The position numbers were made by a program, and so were the translations under genes. A stretch of DNA of 64,000 bases, taken from the NCBI RefSeq assembly GCF_014203755.1, contig NZ_JACHJS010000001.1, forward strand, positions 5,208,001 to 5,272,000, given 5' to 3'. Of the stretch, positions 54,274-63,786 are shown in pieces (position 1 is the first letter of the stretch; the number at the start of each line of letters is the position of its first letter). Source of the stretch: Saccharothrix violaceirubra (GTDB taxonomy: Bacteria; Actinomycetota; Actinomycetes; Mycobacteriales; Pseudonocardiaceae). The notes beneath the pieces were generated by a model, which searched no databases, was not told where the DNA came from, and was given only the letters and a program-made list of their open reading frames with translations.

Positions 54274-55164
54274 TCAGCTGAAGGACAGTCCGCCGGTCAC
54301 GGCGAGCACCTCGCCGGTGACGTAGCTCGACTCCGCCGAAGCCAGGTAGACATAGGCAGGCGCGAGTTCGGCCGGTTGCGCGGCCCGTCCCAGCGGGGTG
54401 TCCGCGCCGAAGGAGTCGACTTTCTCCGCCGGCATGGTGGCCGGGATCAGCGGCGTCCACACCGGACCGGGTGCGACCGAGTTCACCCGCACGCCCCGGA
54501 CGGCCAGGTACTGCGCCAAGCCCTTGGTGAAGTTGACGATGCCCGCCTTGGTGGTGGCGTAGTCCAACAGCTCCGGCGACGGCCGGGACGCCTGGATCGA
54601 AGACGTGTTGACGATCGCCGACCCCTTGCCCAGGTGCGGCACCGCCGCCTTGCACAGCCAGAACATCGCGTACAGGTTGGTCTTCACCACCCGGTCGAAC
54701 TGCTCGGTGGAAATCCCGAGCAGACTGTCGGACTGAGACATCTGGTAGGCGGCGTTGTTCACCAGTACGTCAAGACCGCCGAGTTCGGACGCGCACCGCT
54801 CGACCAGGTGTGCGCAGTGCTTCTCCTCGGTGATGTCACCGGGCACGAGCACGGCGCGCCGACCGGCCTCCCGGACCCACTCGGCGGTGCGCTCGGCGTC
54901 CTCCTGCTCCTGCTCCAGGTAGGACAGCACCACGTCCGCGCCCTCCCTGGCGAACGCGATGGCCACCGCGCGTCCGATGCCGGAGTCGCCTCCGGTGATC
55001 AACGCCCGCCGGTCGCTGAGCCGCCCCCGGCCGCGATAGGAGTACTCGCCGTGGTCCGGTTCCGGGGCCATCTCCGACGCCGTTCCCGGGTGCGCTTGTT
55101 CTTGGCCGGGAACCTCTTCAGGTCGCGGGTGCCGCTCGGCGGAGCGACGGTCGTGCTCGGTCAT
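54274..55164 (-). CDS. Short-chain dehydrogenase, general-stress GSP39 type
   Basis: 296 residues from ATG 55164 with AGGAGG upstream. The charged N-terminal extension (PRPEEVPGQEQAHPG...DHGEYSYRGRGRL) precedes ALITGGDSGIGRAVAIAFAREGADV, NNAAYQ, the active-site serine in NTSSIQ and YATTK, all intact. The N-terminal extension is characteristic of YdaD/GSP39-like stress SDRs. Natural substrate unknown. Neighbours (catalase, diiron/CDGSH, SpoIIE phosphatase) fit a stress region. Confidence 0.9.
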   Translation of the reverse strand: MTEHDRRSAERHPRPEEVPGQEQAHPGTASEMAPEPDHGEYSYRGRGRLSDRRALITGGDSGIGRAVAIAFAREGADVVLSYLEQEQEDAERTAEWVREAGRRAVLVPGDITEEKHCAHLVERCASELGGLDVLVNNAAYQMSQSDSLLGISTEQFDRVVKTNLYAMFWLCKAAVPHLGKGSAIVNTSSIQASRPSPELLDYATTKAGIVNFTKGLAQYLAVRGVRVNSVAPGPVWTPLIPATMPAEKVDSFGADTPLGRAAQPAELAPAYVYLASAESSYVTGEVLAVTGGLSFS

Positions 55165-55516
55165 GTCGGGTCCTCCTGCTCGTCGACTGCCGAGCAAGGC
55201 GTTCCCGCGATCCGATCGTTCAACCCGAATCGGGACGGGTGACCGGGCGGCCCGATGATCCGGCCGACCACGCCCGGCGACCGTTCGCGTCACTCTTGGC
55301 GTCCGTTCCAAGCCGTGGATGTCCGGGTTCATGCCCGGCCGGTCGGGTAGCCGTCATCCGACGCGAAGGAGATGAGATGTTCCCGACCACCTGTACTCCG
55401 GTGCGGTCCGTCGCCCACGGCGTCGGCTCGAGCCGACGCACGATCCCGGGCCGCCGTGTGACCCCGTCCTCGGGCAGGTTGTGCGGGCGTCGCGGTGCGC
55501 TCGGACGGGTCGCTCC
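55165..55516. other. 352-bp gap with no recognised gene
   Basis: Upstream region of the SDR gene, downstream of the phosphatase gene. No similarity or strong structure seen. Confidence 0.4.
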
Positions 55517-57325
55517 TCAGCTCCGGGAAGGCCGGTCCGGGCCCGTGGGGATGTGCGCGGCAAGCAGGACGACGTCGTCGTCGTGCCGGCCCACCGGGAC
55601 CAGCAGGCGACGCACACACTCGTCGACGAGGTGGCGAGGATCGTCCGTCACGCGGAGGGCCGCCAGGACTTCGCGGAGGTTGGTGATCCCTTCGTCGATG
55701 TCACTCCCGCGGCGCTCGATGAGGCCGTCGGTGTAGAAGACGACCGTGTCGCCCGGGAGCAGGCGGACCTGGTGGTCGAGCACCGGGCGGTCGCGCAGGT
55801 GCGGATGGCCGAACAGCATGTCGTGGCCGTGCAGGATGGTGGTGGTGCCGTCGGCGTGCCGGACGACGGGCGGCGGGTGACCGGCGTTGGCCCAGGTCAA
55901 CACCCATTCCCGGCTCGAGTCCGCCAGCGGTAGCAGGTGGGCCTGGATCATCGTTCCCGTGGCGGCGAGGCCGGTCGCGACACACGCCTGTTCCAGTGCC
56001 GTGACCACCGCCGACGGTGGTCCGGCCGGTCGCTCCCAGGCCGCCTGGCGCCCCATGCTGCGAACCTGACCCATGAGCGTCGCGGCGTCGATGTCGTGCC
56101 CGGTGATGTCACCCACCACGAGGACCACGCCCGCCGAATCTCCCGGATGTTGTGTACCGGGCACGATGACGTCGTACCAGTCACCACCGACCTGGTCATC
56201 CGACGCCGCGGGCACGTAGCACGCGGCCAGGCGCATGCCGTTGACCTCCGGGACCCTCGTCAGCATCGCCTCCTGGAGCCGACGGGCCACGCTCACCCGG
56301 CTCTGCAGGAAGTCCGCCCGCTCCAGCGCGTGCGTGACGTACCCGGCCAGCGTGGTGATCACCGTCCGCTCCACGAGATCGACCTCGTGCGGCCGGTCCC
56401 AACCGAACAGCAGCACCCCGGTGGTGTCGTCGGCGTACCTCAGCGGCGCACAGGCGATCGCGTGCAGGCCCATTTCCGCGTAGCGACGTTGCGCGGCGGG
56501 CGGGAACGCCGCAGCGATCGACGCCGGATCCGGGTAAAGGCTCAACACGCCCCGGCGGGCGGTCGACGCGATCGGCGCGTCGTCACCGACGTCGTAGACC
56601 TCGGCGCCCGACTCCGGCCCGACGGCCTGCCGGGGGTCGTCGATCCGGTGGAGGTCGGCGCGTCCTTCGGGAAGCGTCAGCCCGACGTAGACCGGGGCGA
56701 GTTGACCGGACACCAGTTCGGTGACCGTCGCGCGGATCTGTGCCAAGTCCTCGGCACGGGACAGCGCCTGCGAGGCCGTCAGCAGCAGTTGTGACCGGTC
56801 CAGTGCCGCCTGCAACGCGGCCTCGGCACGTGTGGACCGCACTTGTTCGCACTTCGCGTCCGCCGCCGCGATCCTCGCCCGCAGTACCGATGAGCACGAC
56901 TCGGCCAGGAGGTCGAGCAGATCCAACTCAGCTCCGGACCACTGTCTGGGGACGTGGTCGAGTACGCACAGGCTGCCCAGCACCCGGCCCTCGGCGTCGG
57001 TCAGCGGGAACCCTGCGTACGCACCGACCCGCGGAGACCCCGCCAACGCATCGCCCCGCACCCGCAGGTCGACCGTCGTGTCCGCGACGATCAGCGGCTC
57101 ACCGGTCGTGACCTGGTGCGCCACCGCCGACCGGTTCGCCGAGGCCCGACGAGTCGACCCCCACGGCTCTCCCACGCCGCACAACCCGGGCAACGTCAAC
57201 TCGTGCCCGGCGATCAACGACACCATCGCCGCAGGGGTTCGTACAAGGTCGCACGCCCGCCGAGCCCACCGGTCGAACTCCGGATCGGAATTCCCGCCCA
57301 TCCCGGTACCCGTGACCGCTTCCAC
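55517..57325 (-). CDS. GAF-GAF-SpoIIE phosphatase (PP2C-type anti-sigma regulator)
   Basis: About 602 residues from GTG 57325 (GGAG eight bases upstream); the frame is open to 57433 and ATG 57301 is also possible. The first GAF (SDPEFDRWARRACDLVRTPAAMVSLIAG...LGSLCVLDHVPRQW) and second GAF (ALSRAEDLAQIRATVTELV...GVLLFGWDRPHEVDL) precede a SpoIIE domain: RLQEAMLTRVPEVNGMRLAACYVPA, VGGDWYDVI (metal Asp), VVGDITGHDIDAATLMGQ, FYTDGLIERRG, DDDVVLLAAH. It should dephosphorylate an anti-anti-sigma factor in response to a GAF-sensed signal. No STAS or anti-sigma gene is adjacent. Confidence 0.9.
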   Translation of the reverse strand: MEAVTGTGMGGNSDPEFDRWARRACDLVRTPAAMVSLIAGHELTLPGLCGVGEPWGSTRRASANRSAVAHQVTTGEPLIVADTTVDLRVRGDALAGSPRVGAYAGFPLTDAEGRVLGSLCVLDHVPRQWSGAELDLLDLLAESCSSVLRARIAAADAKCEQVRSTRAEAALQAALDRSQLLLTASQALSRAEDLAQIRATVTELVSGQLAPVYVGLTLPEGRADLHRIDDPRQAVGPESGAEVYDVGDDAPIASTARRGVLSLYPDPASIAAAFPPAAQRRYAEMGLHAIACAPLRYADDTTGVLLFGWDRPHEVDLVERTVITTLAGYVTHALERADFLQSRVSVARRLQEAMLTRVPEVNGMRLAACYVPAASDDQVGGDWYDVIVPGTQHPGDSAGVVLVVGDITGHDIDAATLMGQVRSMGRQAAWERPAGPPSAVVTALEQACVATGLAATGTMIQAHLLPLADSSREWVLTWANAGHPPPVVRHADGTTTILHGHDMLFGHPHLRDRPVLDHQVRLLPGDTVVFYTDGLIERRGSDIDEGITNLREVLAALRVTDDPRHLVDECVRRLLVPVGRHDDDVVLLAAHIPTGPDRPSRS

Positions 57326-57433
57326 TCGACCGGCTCCGGCGTCCGCCCGCCACACGGATCCGTCCCCTTCCACGATCGCACTCCCAGCATTCAGGCCGAC
57401 ACACCCGAGCCAGCTCAACCCGATGCGCAACAA

Positions 57434-58080
57434 CTATAAATCGGCACGCTCGATCACGACCGCTCGTGGCGACGACCACGCCGGCCCTCTGATCGGGCCG
57501 TCGTCGGGCAATACCCGAGTGGAGACTCCAGCCGGTTCGGCGTCGACCCCGCGGGTAGTCACGAGGAGACGTGCTGACGAAGATGGCGGAACCTGCTGAC
57601 CCGACGGACAAGTCGGCCCCGGCTCCCCTTGGCCCACTCCTCCGGTCGCACCGACGCCGTTCGCCGTGCTCCGGGCCCTGCCTGGAGGGTGGGGCATCCG
57701 ACCACGTGCTGGTGGACCGTCCGCGTGCAGCTCGACCTTGGGGTGGCGCCTGTGCTGGCCTCGACTGCCGCCTAGTGGTACCCGGCGACACGTCGCCGGG
57801 TACCCGTATGAGCGCAGGGGCGGGTACTCAGGCGTTGAAGCCGTCCTCTACGACATCCGCTGTTTCCTCTCTGCCGGGTAGGCGCTCTCCGACGGTGTCC
57901 GAACAGCGGCAAGGTGTTCATCGTGTTCGCGTGGGCGTCGCGATGGGGTCGTCATCGGGACGATCACCAGAGCTGCGCCCACGTCGACCGGACGCGTGAA
58001 CCTGAGGCACCCTGCTCATCCAGTACGCCACCAGAAGGCCGGCCGACGACTACTCGCCGAACGCCGGCATCCGGCGCAGT
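57434..58080. other. 647-bp region with no recognised gene
   Basis: No frame shows clear coding bias or family similarity. It contains the 28-bp perfect palindrome listed separately and precedes the decayed integrase, so it may mark the edge of an old mobile element. Confidence 0.45.
57777..57804. repeat. 28-bp perfect palindrome
   Basis: GGTACCCGGCGAC, AC, GTCGCCGGGTACC: 13-bp arms with no mismatch. No U-tract follows. It could be a bidirectional terminator, a recombinase or replication hairpin, or an operator. It lies 276 bp from the end of the integrase pseudogene. Confidence 0.6.
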
Positions 58081-59217
58081 TCAGGAGGCGACACCCTCCG
58101 TCATGGGTCGACTCACGGAGGGAAGAGCCGCCAGCAGGTCGGGCTGAGAGGTGGCTCCGAGTCCGGCGAGGGCGTCGATCCATCGCTGTTGAAGGGTGTC
58201 GAGGATCCTGCGTTCGATCTCGGGTGCGACCGGGTGTACCCGGACTCGCGGGCTGGAGCTGTGGAGGTTGCCATCGGCTGCCGGACGCATGGCGCGGCGG
58301 GAGAAGTTGGAGCGTCGTAGGAGCGCGTGGTGTTCGGTGACGAACACGTGCGGGTGGTCGTGGGTGTCGAGGTGGAGGCGGAGCAGTTCCACGAGGAACG
58401 GTGGCAGGGTCACGGTTCGGGCGGACTCGGCGGTCTTGGGTGGGCCGAGTTGGAGGGTTCGGTCGATCTCGTGCAGTGCGCCGACGTCGGGGTCGATGAC
58501 GAAGCGGCCGTCGTCGAGGTGGAGGTTGCCGCGACGCAGGCCGGTCAGTTCGCCCCAGCGGGCTCCGGTCCAGGCTGCGGTGATGTCCAGGACGCCCGCC
58601 CATGGGCCGACCAGGGACGCGGCTTGGAGTGCGACCCGCAGGGCTTGGTGGGGTTGGTCCCAGACGATTTCGCGGGTGCGGTGGTGGCGTCGGCGTCGTC
58701 GTGGGCGGATGGGGTTGTGGTCGAGGAGGTTCTCGTCGGCCGCGTCGGCGAGGATCATGGCCAGCGGCTTCATGATGGTTTTCACGGTGCTGTCCGCGAG
58801 TCCGCCCGAGCGCAGTTCGGCGGCCCAGGTGTGGGCGGCCAGGTTGCCGATGTCGACGAGGTGGCCGCTCCCCCACCGTGGCCGGATGTGGTTGCGGGTC
58901 AGGCTTTCGTACTGGGCCAGTCTTTCGTACTGGGCCAGTGTCGTGGGGGCGACGTCGATGCCGTCGAACCACAGGTCGATCCAGTCGTTCACGACCACCG
59001 GGGCCGCGCCGGACTTCGCCGGCGGGTTGTCGGTGCTCGTGGAGCCGTGGTGGATGTCGTCGATCCTGCGGGCTTCGGCTTTCGCCTCGTCCTCGCTGCG
59101 GAAGCCCGACTTCGAACCGATCGTCCCGTCGTCGCGGAAGTACCGGACTTGCCAGGAGTTCCGTCCGCTTCCATCGGAACCGTTCTCCTTCCCGTCCACG
59201 ATCACACCGACGTCCAC
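58081..59217 (-). pseudogene. Tyrosine integrase lacking its C-terminal catalytic core
   Basis: 378 codons from GTG 59217. N-terminal AP2-like arm (WQVRYFRDDGTIGSKSGFRSEDEAKAEARRI), SAM-like core-binding domain (WIDLWFDGIDVAPTTLAQYERL...RNHIRPRWGSGHLVDI), and the catalytic Arg in WTGARWGELTGLRRGNL. After FSRRAMRPAADGNLHS it jumps to PRVRVHPVAPEIERRILDTLQQRWIDAL. The HxLRHTH, GH and Tyr segment (about 50-60 residues) is missing, so it cannot recombine DNA. An exact tandem 18-bp duplication (58904-58921 and 58922-58939) adds six residues to the core-binding domain. Confidence 0.75.
58904..58939 (-). repeat. Tandem 18-bp duplication in the integrase remnant
   Basis: CTTTCGTACTGGGCCAGT occurs twice in a row (58904-58921, 58922-58939), in frame, giving LAQYERLAQYESL. 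Typical replication slippage. Confidence 0.85.
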
Positions 59218-59243
59218 ATGGATGCATCGTGTCCACGAGAACT

Positions 59244-59466
59244 TCAAGCGCGCTCGGGAAGATCCCCGATGTGGGTGTCGTGTCCTGTTGGGACGGACTG
59301 GCAGGTTTCGGCGATCTGCTCGACGTCGCGAACGGCGAAGCGCCGGTGTTTGCCGAGGAAGCGGCAGGGCACAGCGCGGGCGGCGGTGCGGCGGCACAGC
59401 CAGGAGGGTCGGACCTGGAGTATGGCCGCCGCCTGCTCTGCGGTGAGCAGGATCGGGGGGTGTCAC
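59244..59466 (-). pseudogene. Excisionase-like HTH gene with a C-run frameshift
   Basis: The coding frame ILLTAEQAAAILQVRPSWLCRRTAARAVPCRFLGKHRRFAVRDVEQIAETCQS is a MerR/excisionase-type HTH (HTH_17). In this frame a TGA precedes it directly and no start is available. A GTG at 59466 followed by ACACCCCCCGAT would read into it if the run had five C rather than six. So either one C was gained in the gene or the base call is wrong. It lies just upstream of the integrase remnant, the usual xis-int order. Confidence 0.65.
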
Positions 59467-60074
59467 CGGCTGCGGGTTCGCCGGGATTCGGTGCGGTGGG
59501 TCCGGGTTGCCGGGCCTGCCCGGTGGGGGCCGGTTCCCGCTCGACAGCCTTCTGCCTCGGTGCGGGTGACGGGGCCGCGAGGTGGGGCCGGTATCGTCAG
59601 GCGACGCGTCGTGTGCTGCCCATCGTCTGTGGTCCTTCCGGGTTGGATCTCGAGGGTTCGTAGAACGGTGTCGTGCCAGCGCAATGCGAATCCCAGGCAG
59701 TTGGATTCACTGCGGTGCCCAGGGCGGCAGCCCGGCACGTACCTGCCTCGGAAGCTCCACGCGAGGGAGTCGCTTGACGCGAGTGCGTCCGCGTACCGGT
59801 CCTCCGGTGCGGTGCACAACGCGCTGGAGAAGCTGGGCGACAGCGGCTACGCCGTGCGAACCTGCGACAAGCCGCGAAAGTACTCACTCGCCGCGACGGC
59901 TGCCGCACCCACGCAGTAGCCGTACCCGGTGCCCGGCAAGCCCTGTCGCCACGTTGTGCCTGCCGATAACCTCATCCATGCAGGTAGAGGACGCGCGGCA
60001 CCCAGGACGTCGAGGGCTCAGGGTCACGGTTGCCATTCGCCGTGGTGTCGGCCAGCACGGCATGATGATCGGCT
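59467..60074. other. 608-bp region with a possible winged-helix remnant
   Basis: No intact gene. A plus-strand frame ending at 59919 encodes SSGAVHNALEKLGDSGYAVRTCDKPRKYSLA, which resembles the C-terminus of a winged-helix regulator of plasmid-type elements; nothing upstream continues it. The rest is featureless. Confidence 0.4.
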
Positions 60075-61172
60075 GTGCTGCTCCGACTGGCCTACCTCGG
60101 CGTGACCAACACGTTCGCGCTGCTGCGCCTGCTGCCCCTGAGCGACCGGGACAAGGACACGGAGATCCTGGCGCTGCGCCACCAGATCATGGTCCTGCAA
60201 CGCCAACTCGGAGACACCCGACCACGGTTCTCCCCCGCCGACCGGGCCTTCCTCGCGGCACTGCTGCACCGACTCCCGACGCACGCGCTAAGTCGACTCC
60301 GCCTACTGGTCCGCCCGGAGACGATTCTGCGGTGGCACCGCGACCTCCGCGCCCGCCGCCACGCAGCCCGATCCCGCCCCAAGCGGCCCGGCCGACCACG
60401 GACCATCCGCTCGATCCGACTCCTGGTACTACGCCTAACGCGCGAGAATCCCACCTGGGGCTACCGCCGCATCCACGGCGAACTCCTCGTACTCGGCATC
60501 ACAGTCGCCGCCTCCACCGTCTGGCAGATCCTCCAGGACGCCGGGGTCGACCCGGCACCAGAACGCGTCTCCACGCCCTGGTCGGCCTTCCTCCGCTCCC
60601 AAGCCGACGCGATCCTGGCCTGCGACTTCTTCGAGACCACCACCCTGAGCGGCGCCCGCCTTTACGTGCTCGCGGTGATAGAGCACGCCAGCCGCCGGAT
60701 CCGCGTCCTCGGCGCCACCGCGCACCCCACCGCCTCCTGGGTCACCCAAGCCGCCAGGAACCTCGTCATGGATCTTGAAGAGGCGGGTAGTTCCGCGCGG
60801 TTCCTGATCCGCGACCGGGATGGAAAGTTCCCCGCCCTGTTCGACGCCGTCCTCGCCGACGCCGGTATCCAGGTCGGCCTCACCGGTGTCCGGATACCGC
60901 GCATGAACGCGATCATGGAACGCTGGATCCGCAGCTGCCGCCACGAACTCCTCGACCGCACCCTCATCTGGAACCAACCGCACCTACTCCACGCACTACG
61001 CCAGTACGAACAGTTCCACAACACCCACCGACCCCACCAAGGCATTGCCAACGCACGACCACTACGCGCCCTGCCACCAGCCGTCACCGATCAAGCAGCG
61101 ATCACCAGACTCGACGTCCGCCGACAGCAACGACTGGGCGGCATCCTCAACGAGTACCACCACGCCGCCTGA
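60075..61172 (+). CDS. Integrase-core (rve) transposase
   Basis: 365 residues from GTG 60075. Same architecture as the gene at 36719-37786: N-terminal HTH (EILALRHQIMVLQRQLGDTRPRFSPADRAFLAALLHRL), then AILACDFFETTTLSGARLYVLAVIEHASRRIRVLG, FLIRDRDGKFPALFDAVLADAG, RIPRMNAIMERWIRSCRHELLDRTLIWN and the HNTHRPHQGIAN ending. Full length and apparently intact. No inverted repeats recognised. Confidence 0.85.
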   Translation: MLLRLAYLGVTNTFALLRLLPLSDRDKDTEILALRHQIMVLQRQLGDTRPRFSPADRAFLAALLHRLPTHALSRLRLLVRPETILRWHRDLRARRHAARSRPKRPGRPRTIRSIRLLVLRLTRENPTWGYRRIHGELLVLGITVAASTVWQILQDAGVDPAPERVSTPWSAFLRSQADAILACDFFETTTLSGARLYVLAVIEHASRRIRVLGATAHPTASWVTQAARNLVMDLEEAGSSARFLIRDRDGKFPALFDAVLADAGIQVGLTGVRIPRMNAIMERWIRSCRHELLDRTLIWNQPHLLHALRQYEQFHNTHRPHQGIANARPLRALPPAVTDQAAITRLDVRRQQRLGGILNEYHHAA

Positions 61173-61249
61173 CCCGCACGGACGACATTCTCGGCAAGCA
61201 CAGCGCTCGCCCCGGCAGCCGCGAACGTCATTCGCATTAAGGTGTGCCG

Positions 61250-61759
61250 GTGTCCATGACGATCACGGTGCCGTACGACGAGCGCCTGTTCAAGCGCACG
61301 ACCCAGTTCCTGCTCCGTCCGCAGCTCAACCGGCTCTACGTGCTGGGCGCGGTGCTCGTCGCGCTTGGCGTCGCCATGCTGACCCTGACGACGATCGACA
61401 AGGTGGTGGGGGTCGTCTGCGTGATCCTCGGCCCCCTGCTGGTGTTCCGCATCGGGCGGGTCACGGCCGCCCAGGCGCTGGAGGCGCAGTGGTCCGCCAC
61501 TCGGGCCGCGTTCAACCTGGTGATCGACGACCAGTGGGTGAGCATCGCGTACCCGCTGGCCCAGATGCGGTGCCACTGGGAGACGCTGGCGCGGGTCGTG
61601 GAGAAGCCCGACGTCTGGTACCTGATGTTCACCAAGTCACAGGCCGTCCCGCTGCCCAAGAACCTCATGACCCCGGAGCAGCAGGCCAAGTTCGCCGCCC
61701 TCGCCGCCGCGCGGACGTCGGTGGTCCCGCTACGGCGTGCGCCGGCCCAACGCGCGTGA
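61250..61759 (+). CDS. YcxB-like membrane protein
   Basis: 169 residues from GTG 61250 (AAGGTG upstream); ATG 61256 or GTG 61244 are alternatives. Two adjacent membrane helices (LYVLGAVLVALGVAMLTLTTI, VVGVVCVILGPLLVFRIG) lie within a YcxB-type beta domain (RAAFNLVIDDQWVSIAYPLAQMRCHWETLARVVEKPDVWYLMFTKSQAVPLPKNLM). Function unknown. The 3' end overlaps the IclR remnant on the other strand by ~30 bp. Confidence 0.75.
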   Translation: MSMTITVPYDERLFKRTTQFLLRPQLNRLYVLGAVLVALGVAMLTLTTIDKVVGVVCVILGPLLVFRIGRVTAAQALEAQWSATRAAFNLVIDDQWVSIAYPLAQMRCHWETLARVVEKPDVWYLMFTKSQAVPLPKNLMTPEQQAKFAALAAARTSVVPLRRAPAQRA

Positions 61760-61990
61760 AATAGCCCGGCCACCGGCCCGCACGGCGGGCAGCACGGTGT
61801 CGGTGCGGGTCTCGATCGGCACCACCACGGAGACGGCAGCCACCACGTCGCCGTTCGGGCCGCGCACCGGGGCGGCCACCCGCACCCGCAGCACGGCCTT
61901 CTCCACCGCATCGCATCCACGAACGACCCACCCACAGGGTATTTCCGCAGCTCGGAGGTATGACTGAGAAACACCCACCCACCACGAACC
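61730..61990 (-). pseudogene. C-terminal remnant of an IclR-family regulator
   Basis: LRAAEIPCGWVVRG...VLRVRVAAPVRGPNGDVVAAVSVVVPIETRTDTVLPAVRAGGRAISRALGRRTP, the end of an IclR effector-binding domain (VAAPVRxxxGxVVAAxSV). The HTH and most of the ligand domain are absent. Confidence 0.6.
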
Positions 61991-62296
61991 CCCACACCCA
62001 CGACACCAATACCCCCACATCGTCCCGACAATCCACTACGTTGCACCACGCAACACGCGGTCATCGACATGAGCGCGCGTTCGCGAACACCTGATCAGCG
62101 GCATGACAGAACGTTCGATGGTTGCCGAATCGTTGGCCGTCCGGCGACTGCGAGGTTCCGGGGTGGTTCGGCGTTGGCCGGGGACTGGGCGATCGAGGTC
62201 CAGCCAGCCTGTCCTGTCGTGGGACGGCGCCTGGGAACCGCTGGCGCGGTGACTGCAAAGCGACCGAGGTTGAGGGCTGTTTGCGAGAATGGACAG
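61991..62296. other. 306-bp gap with no recognised gene
   Basis: Upstream region of the candidate defence nuclease. No gene or clear regulatory site seen. Confidence 0.4.
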
Positions 62297-63325
62297 GTGA
62301 GGTTCAAGCGCCGAAATCTCGAAGCACTGGCTGACCTGGTCGTTGGCAACATCGGCCGCGACGACCCTCAGAACGAGGACGAGGCGAGGTACTTCCCGTA
62401 CCGCTCCAGCATGTACATCACCGAGTTCTTTCGCGAGCTGGACACGGAGTACGAACACGACGGCTCCACTCGCCATCGCTGGGTTGCCGACGTCCTGGAG
62501 ACGATGCTGGCCGAGCCCCACGACGGCCCCACCCGCCCACCCGAGATCTTCTGCCGTCTTATCGACCAGCTCATGAGTCCGGCCGACCGGCACAACGAAG
62601 GGCCGGATCGCCCCCGCGCCCTGGCGCAGCTCAACGAGGTCCTCGGCCGCGAGGGCTTCGAGGCGTTCTACGGCGAGGACGAGCACTGCTACTTGCGTCA
62701 CCAGGGCAGCCGGACCGTCACAGTGCTCGCAGCCAATCCGCACCGACCGTTTAGCAAGGCCGAACAGGAGAGACGGCAACTCCTGACCGCCTACCTGGAC
62801 GACTGCAGCGAGGACGACCTCATCGAAGAGGTGCTGCTGCCGCTGTTCCGGCAACTCGGGTACCACAGGATCACGGCCGCAGGCCACAGGGACAAGGCGC
62901 TGGAGTACGGCAAGGACGTCTGGATGCGCTACACGCTGCCCACCCAGCACATCCTCTACTTCGGCATCCAGGCGAAGAAGGGCAAGCTCGACGCCTCGGG
63001 CGTCACCAAGGCCGGCAACACCAACATGGCGGAGATCTACAACCAGGCCCTCATGATGCTGGCACACGAGATCTTCGACCCGGAGACCAACCGGCGAGTT
63101 CTGGTCGACCACGCGTTCATCGTGGCCGGAGGAGAGATCACCAAGGCGGCGCGCAACTGGCTCGGCAACGCCCTCGACGCGACCAAACGCAGTCAGATCA
63201 TGTTCATGGACCGCGACGACATCCTGAACCTCTACGTCGTCGCCAGCCTGCCACTGCCCGCTAGTGCGTTGCCACCGGCACCCGTGGCCCCATGGGCGGT
63301 CAGAGGTGAGGAGCCGCCCTTCTGA
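62297..63325 (+). CDS. AbiJ-NTD4/Mrr-like nuclease, candidate phage-defence gene
   Basis: 342 residues from GTG 62297 (VRFKRRNLEALADLVVGN). N-terminal ~100 residues match the AbiJ_NTD4-type helical domain (SSMYITEFFRELDTEYEHDGSTRHRWVADVLETML). The C-terminal half reads EDDLIEEVLLPLFRQLGYHRITAAGHRDKALEYGKDVWMRYT...ILYFGIQAKKGKLDASG, a PD-(D/E)xK/Mrr-like arrangement with D in GKDV and QxKK downstream. The tail lacks membrane segments. Families with this N-terminal domain are abortive-infection or restriction-like effectors. It sits alone, 0.4 kb from a tRNA attachment scar, a typical site for defence cargo. Confidence 0.7.
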   Translation: MRFKRRNLEALADLVVGNIGRDDPQNEDEARYFPYRSSMYITEFFRELDTEYEHDGSTRHRWVADVLETMLAEPHDGPTRPPEIFCRLIDQLMSPADRHNEGPDRPRALAQLNEVLGREGFEAFYGEDEHCYLRHQGSRTVTVLAANPHRPFSKAEQERRQLLTAYLDDCSEDDLIEEVLLPLFRQLGYHRITAAGHRDKALEYGKDVWMRYTLPTQHILYFGIQAKKGKLDASGVTKAGNTNMAEIYNQALMMLAHEIFDPETNRRVLVDHAFIVAGGEITKAARNWLGNALDATKRSQIMFMDRDDILNLYVVASLPLPASALPPAPVAPWAVRGEEPPF

Positions 63326-63689
63326 CATCTCCCCGGCTCGTCGTCCACGCGTCCGCCTATGACACCACGCACCAGCCCACCGAACTCGCCCTCCGACAAC
63401 ACCCCCGACCACGACCGCCCTCAGCGCCGCCTGCTCGACGCCGCATCGTCGGCCACCTCGACCAATACACCCTCAACGAGCCTCCCGGTTCACATCGGTT
63501 CACGTCGGACCGGCGCAGATCGGGCCAGGTCGAGGTAGGTTCGGCAGAACCACCCGTTCGGGTGGCGACCCCATTTGGTGTTGGTCAAAAATCAGGAGCG
63601 AGTCGCTCCTGATCCGCTCCTTCACAACACCCACGAAGATCGTTTCGTTACTGTCCCGTGACCACTTTGAAGATCGTTCCGAACGCATG
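63326..63689. other. 364-bp gap with no recognised gene
   Basis: Contains short local repeats (CGGTTCACATCGGTTCACG near 63490) but no frame with coding signs. Confidence 0.4.
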
Positions 63690-63734
63690 AAAAAGCCCGC
63701 TGACCTGCGCTTATCGCGCCGATCCAGCGGGCTT
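63690..63734 (-). terminator. Rho-independent terminator of the tRNA-Pro locus
   Basis: On the minus strand AAGCCCGCTG (63734-63725) pairs with CAGCGGGCTT (63702-63693) followed by a U-tract (TTTTT, 63694-63690). It lies about ten bases after the tRNA 3' end and is the classical terminator of a tRNA gene reading leftward. Confidence 0.85.
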
Positions 63735-63744
63735 CCTCAGACCG

Positions 63745-63786
63745 TCGGGACGACAGGATTTGAACCTGCGACCCCTTGACCCCCAG
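63745..63786 (-). other. 3' half of tRNA-Pro(GGG): attachment-site scar
   Basis: On the minus strand TGGGGGTCAAGGGGTCGCAG, then GTTCAAATCCTGT and CGTCCCG give the anticodon-loop 3' part (GGG), the variable loop, the T-arm and the acceptor 3' strand of tRNA-Pro. The 5' half (acceptor 5' strand, D-arm, 5' anticodon stem) is absent; the sequence to the right (GCGTCC and beyond) does not pair. This is the footprint left when an integrative element inserts into a tRNA 3' end and rebuilds the tRNA at the other junction. Confidence 0.75.
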
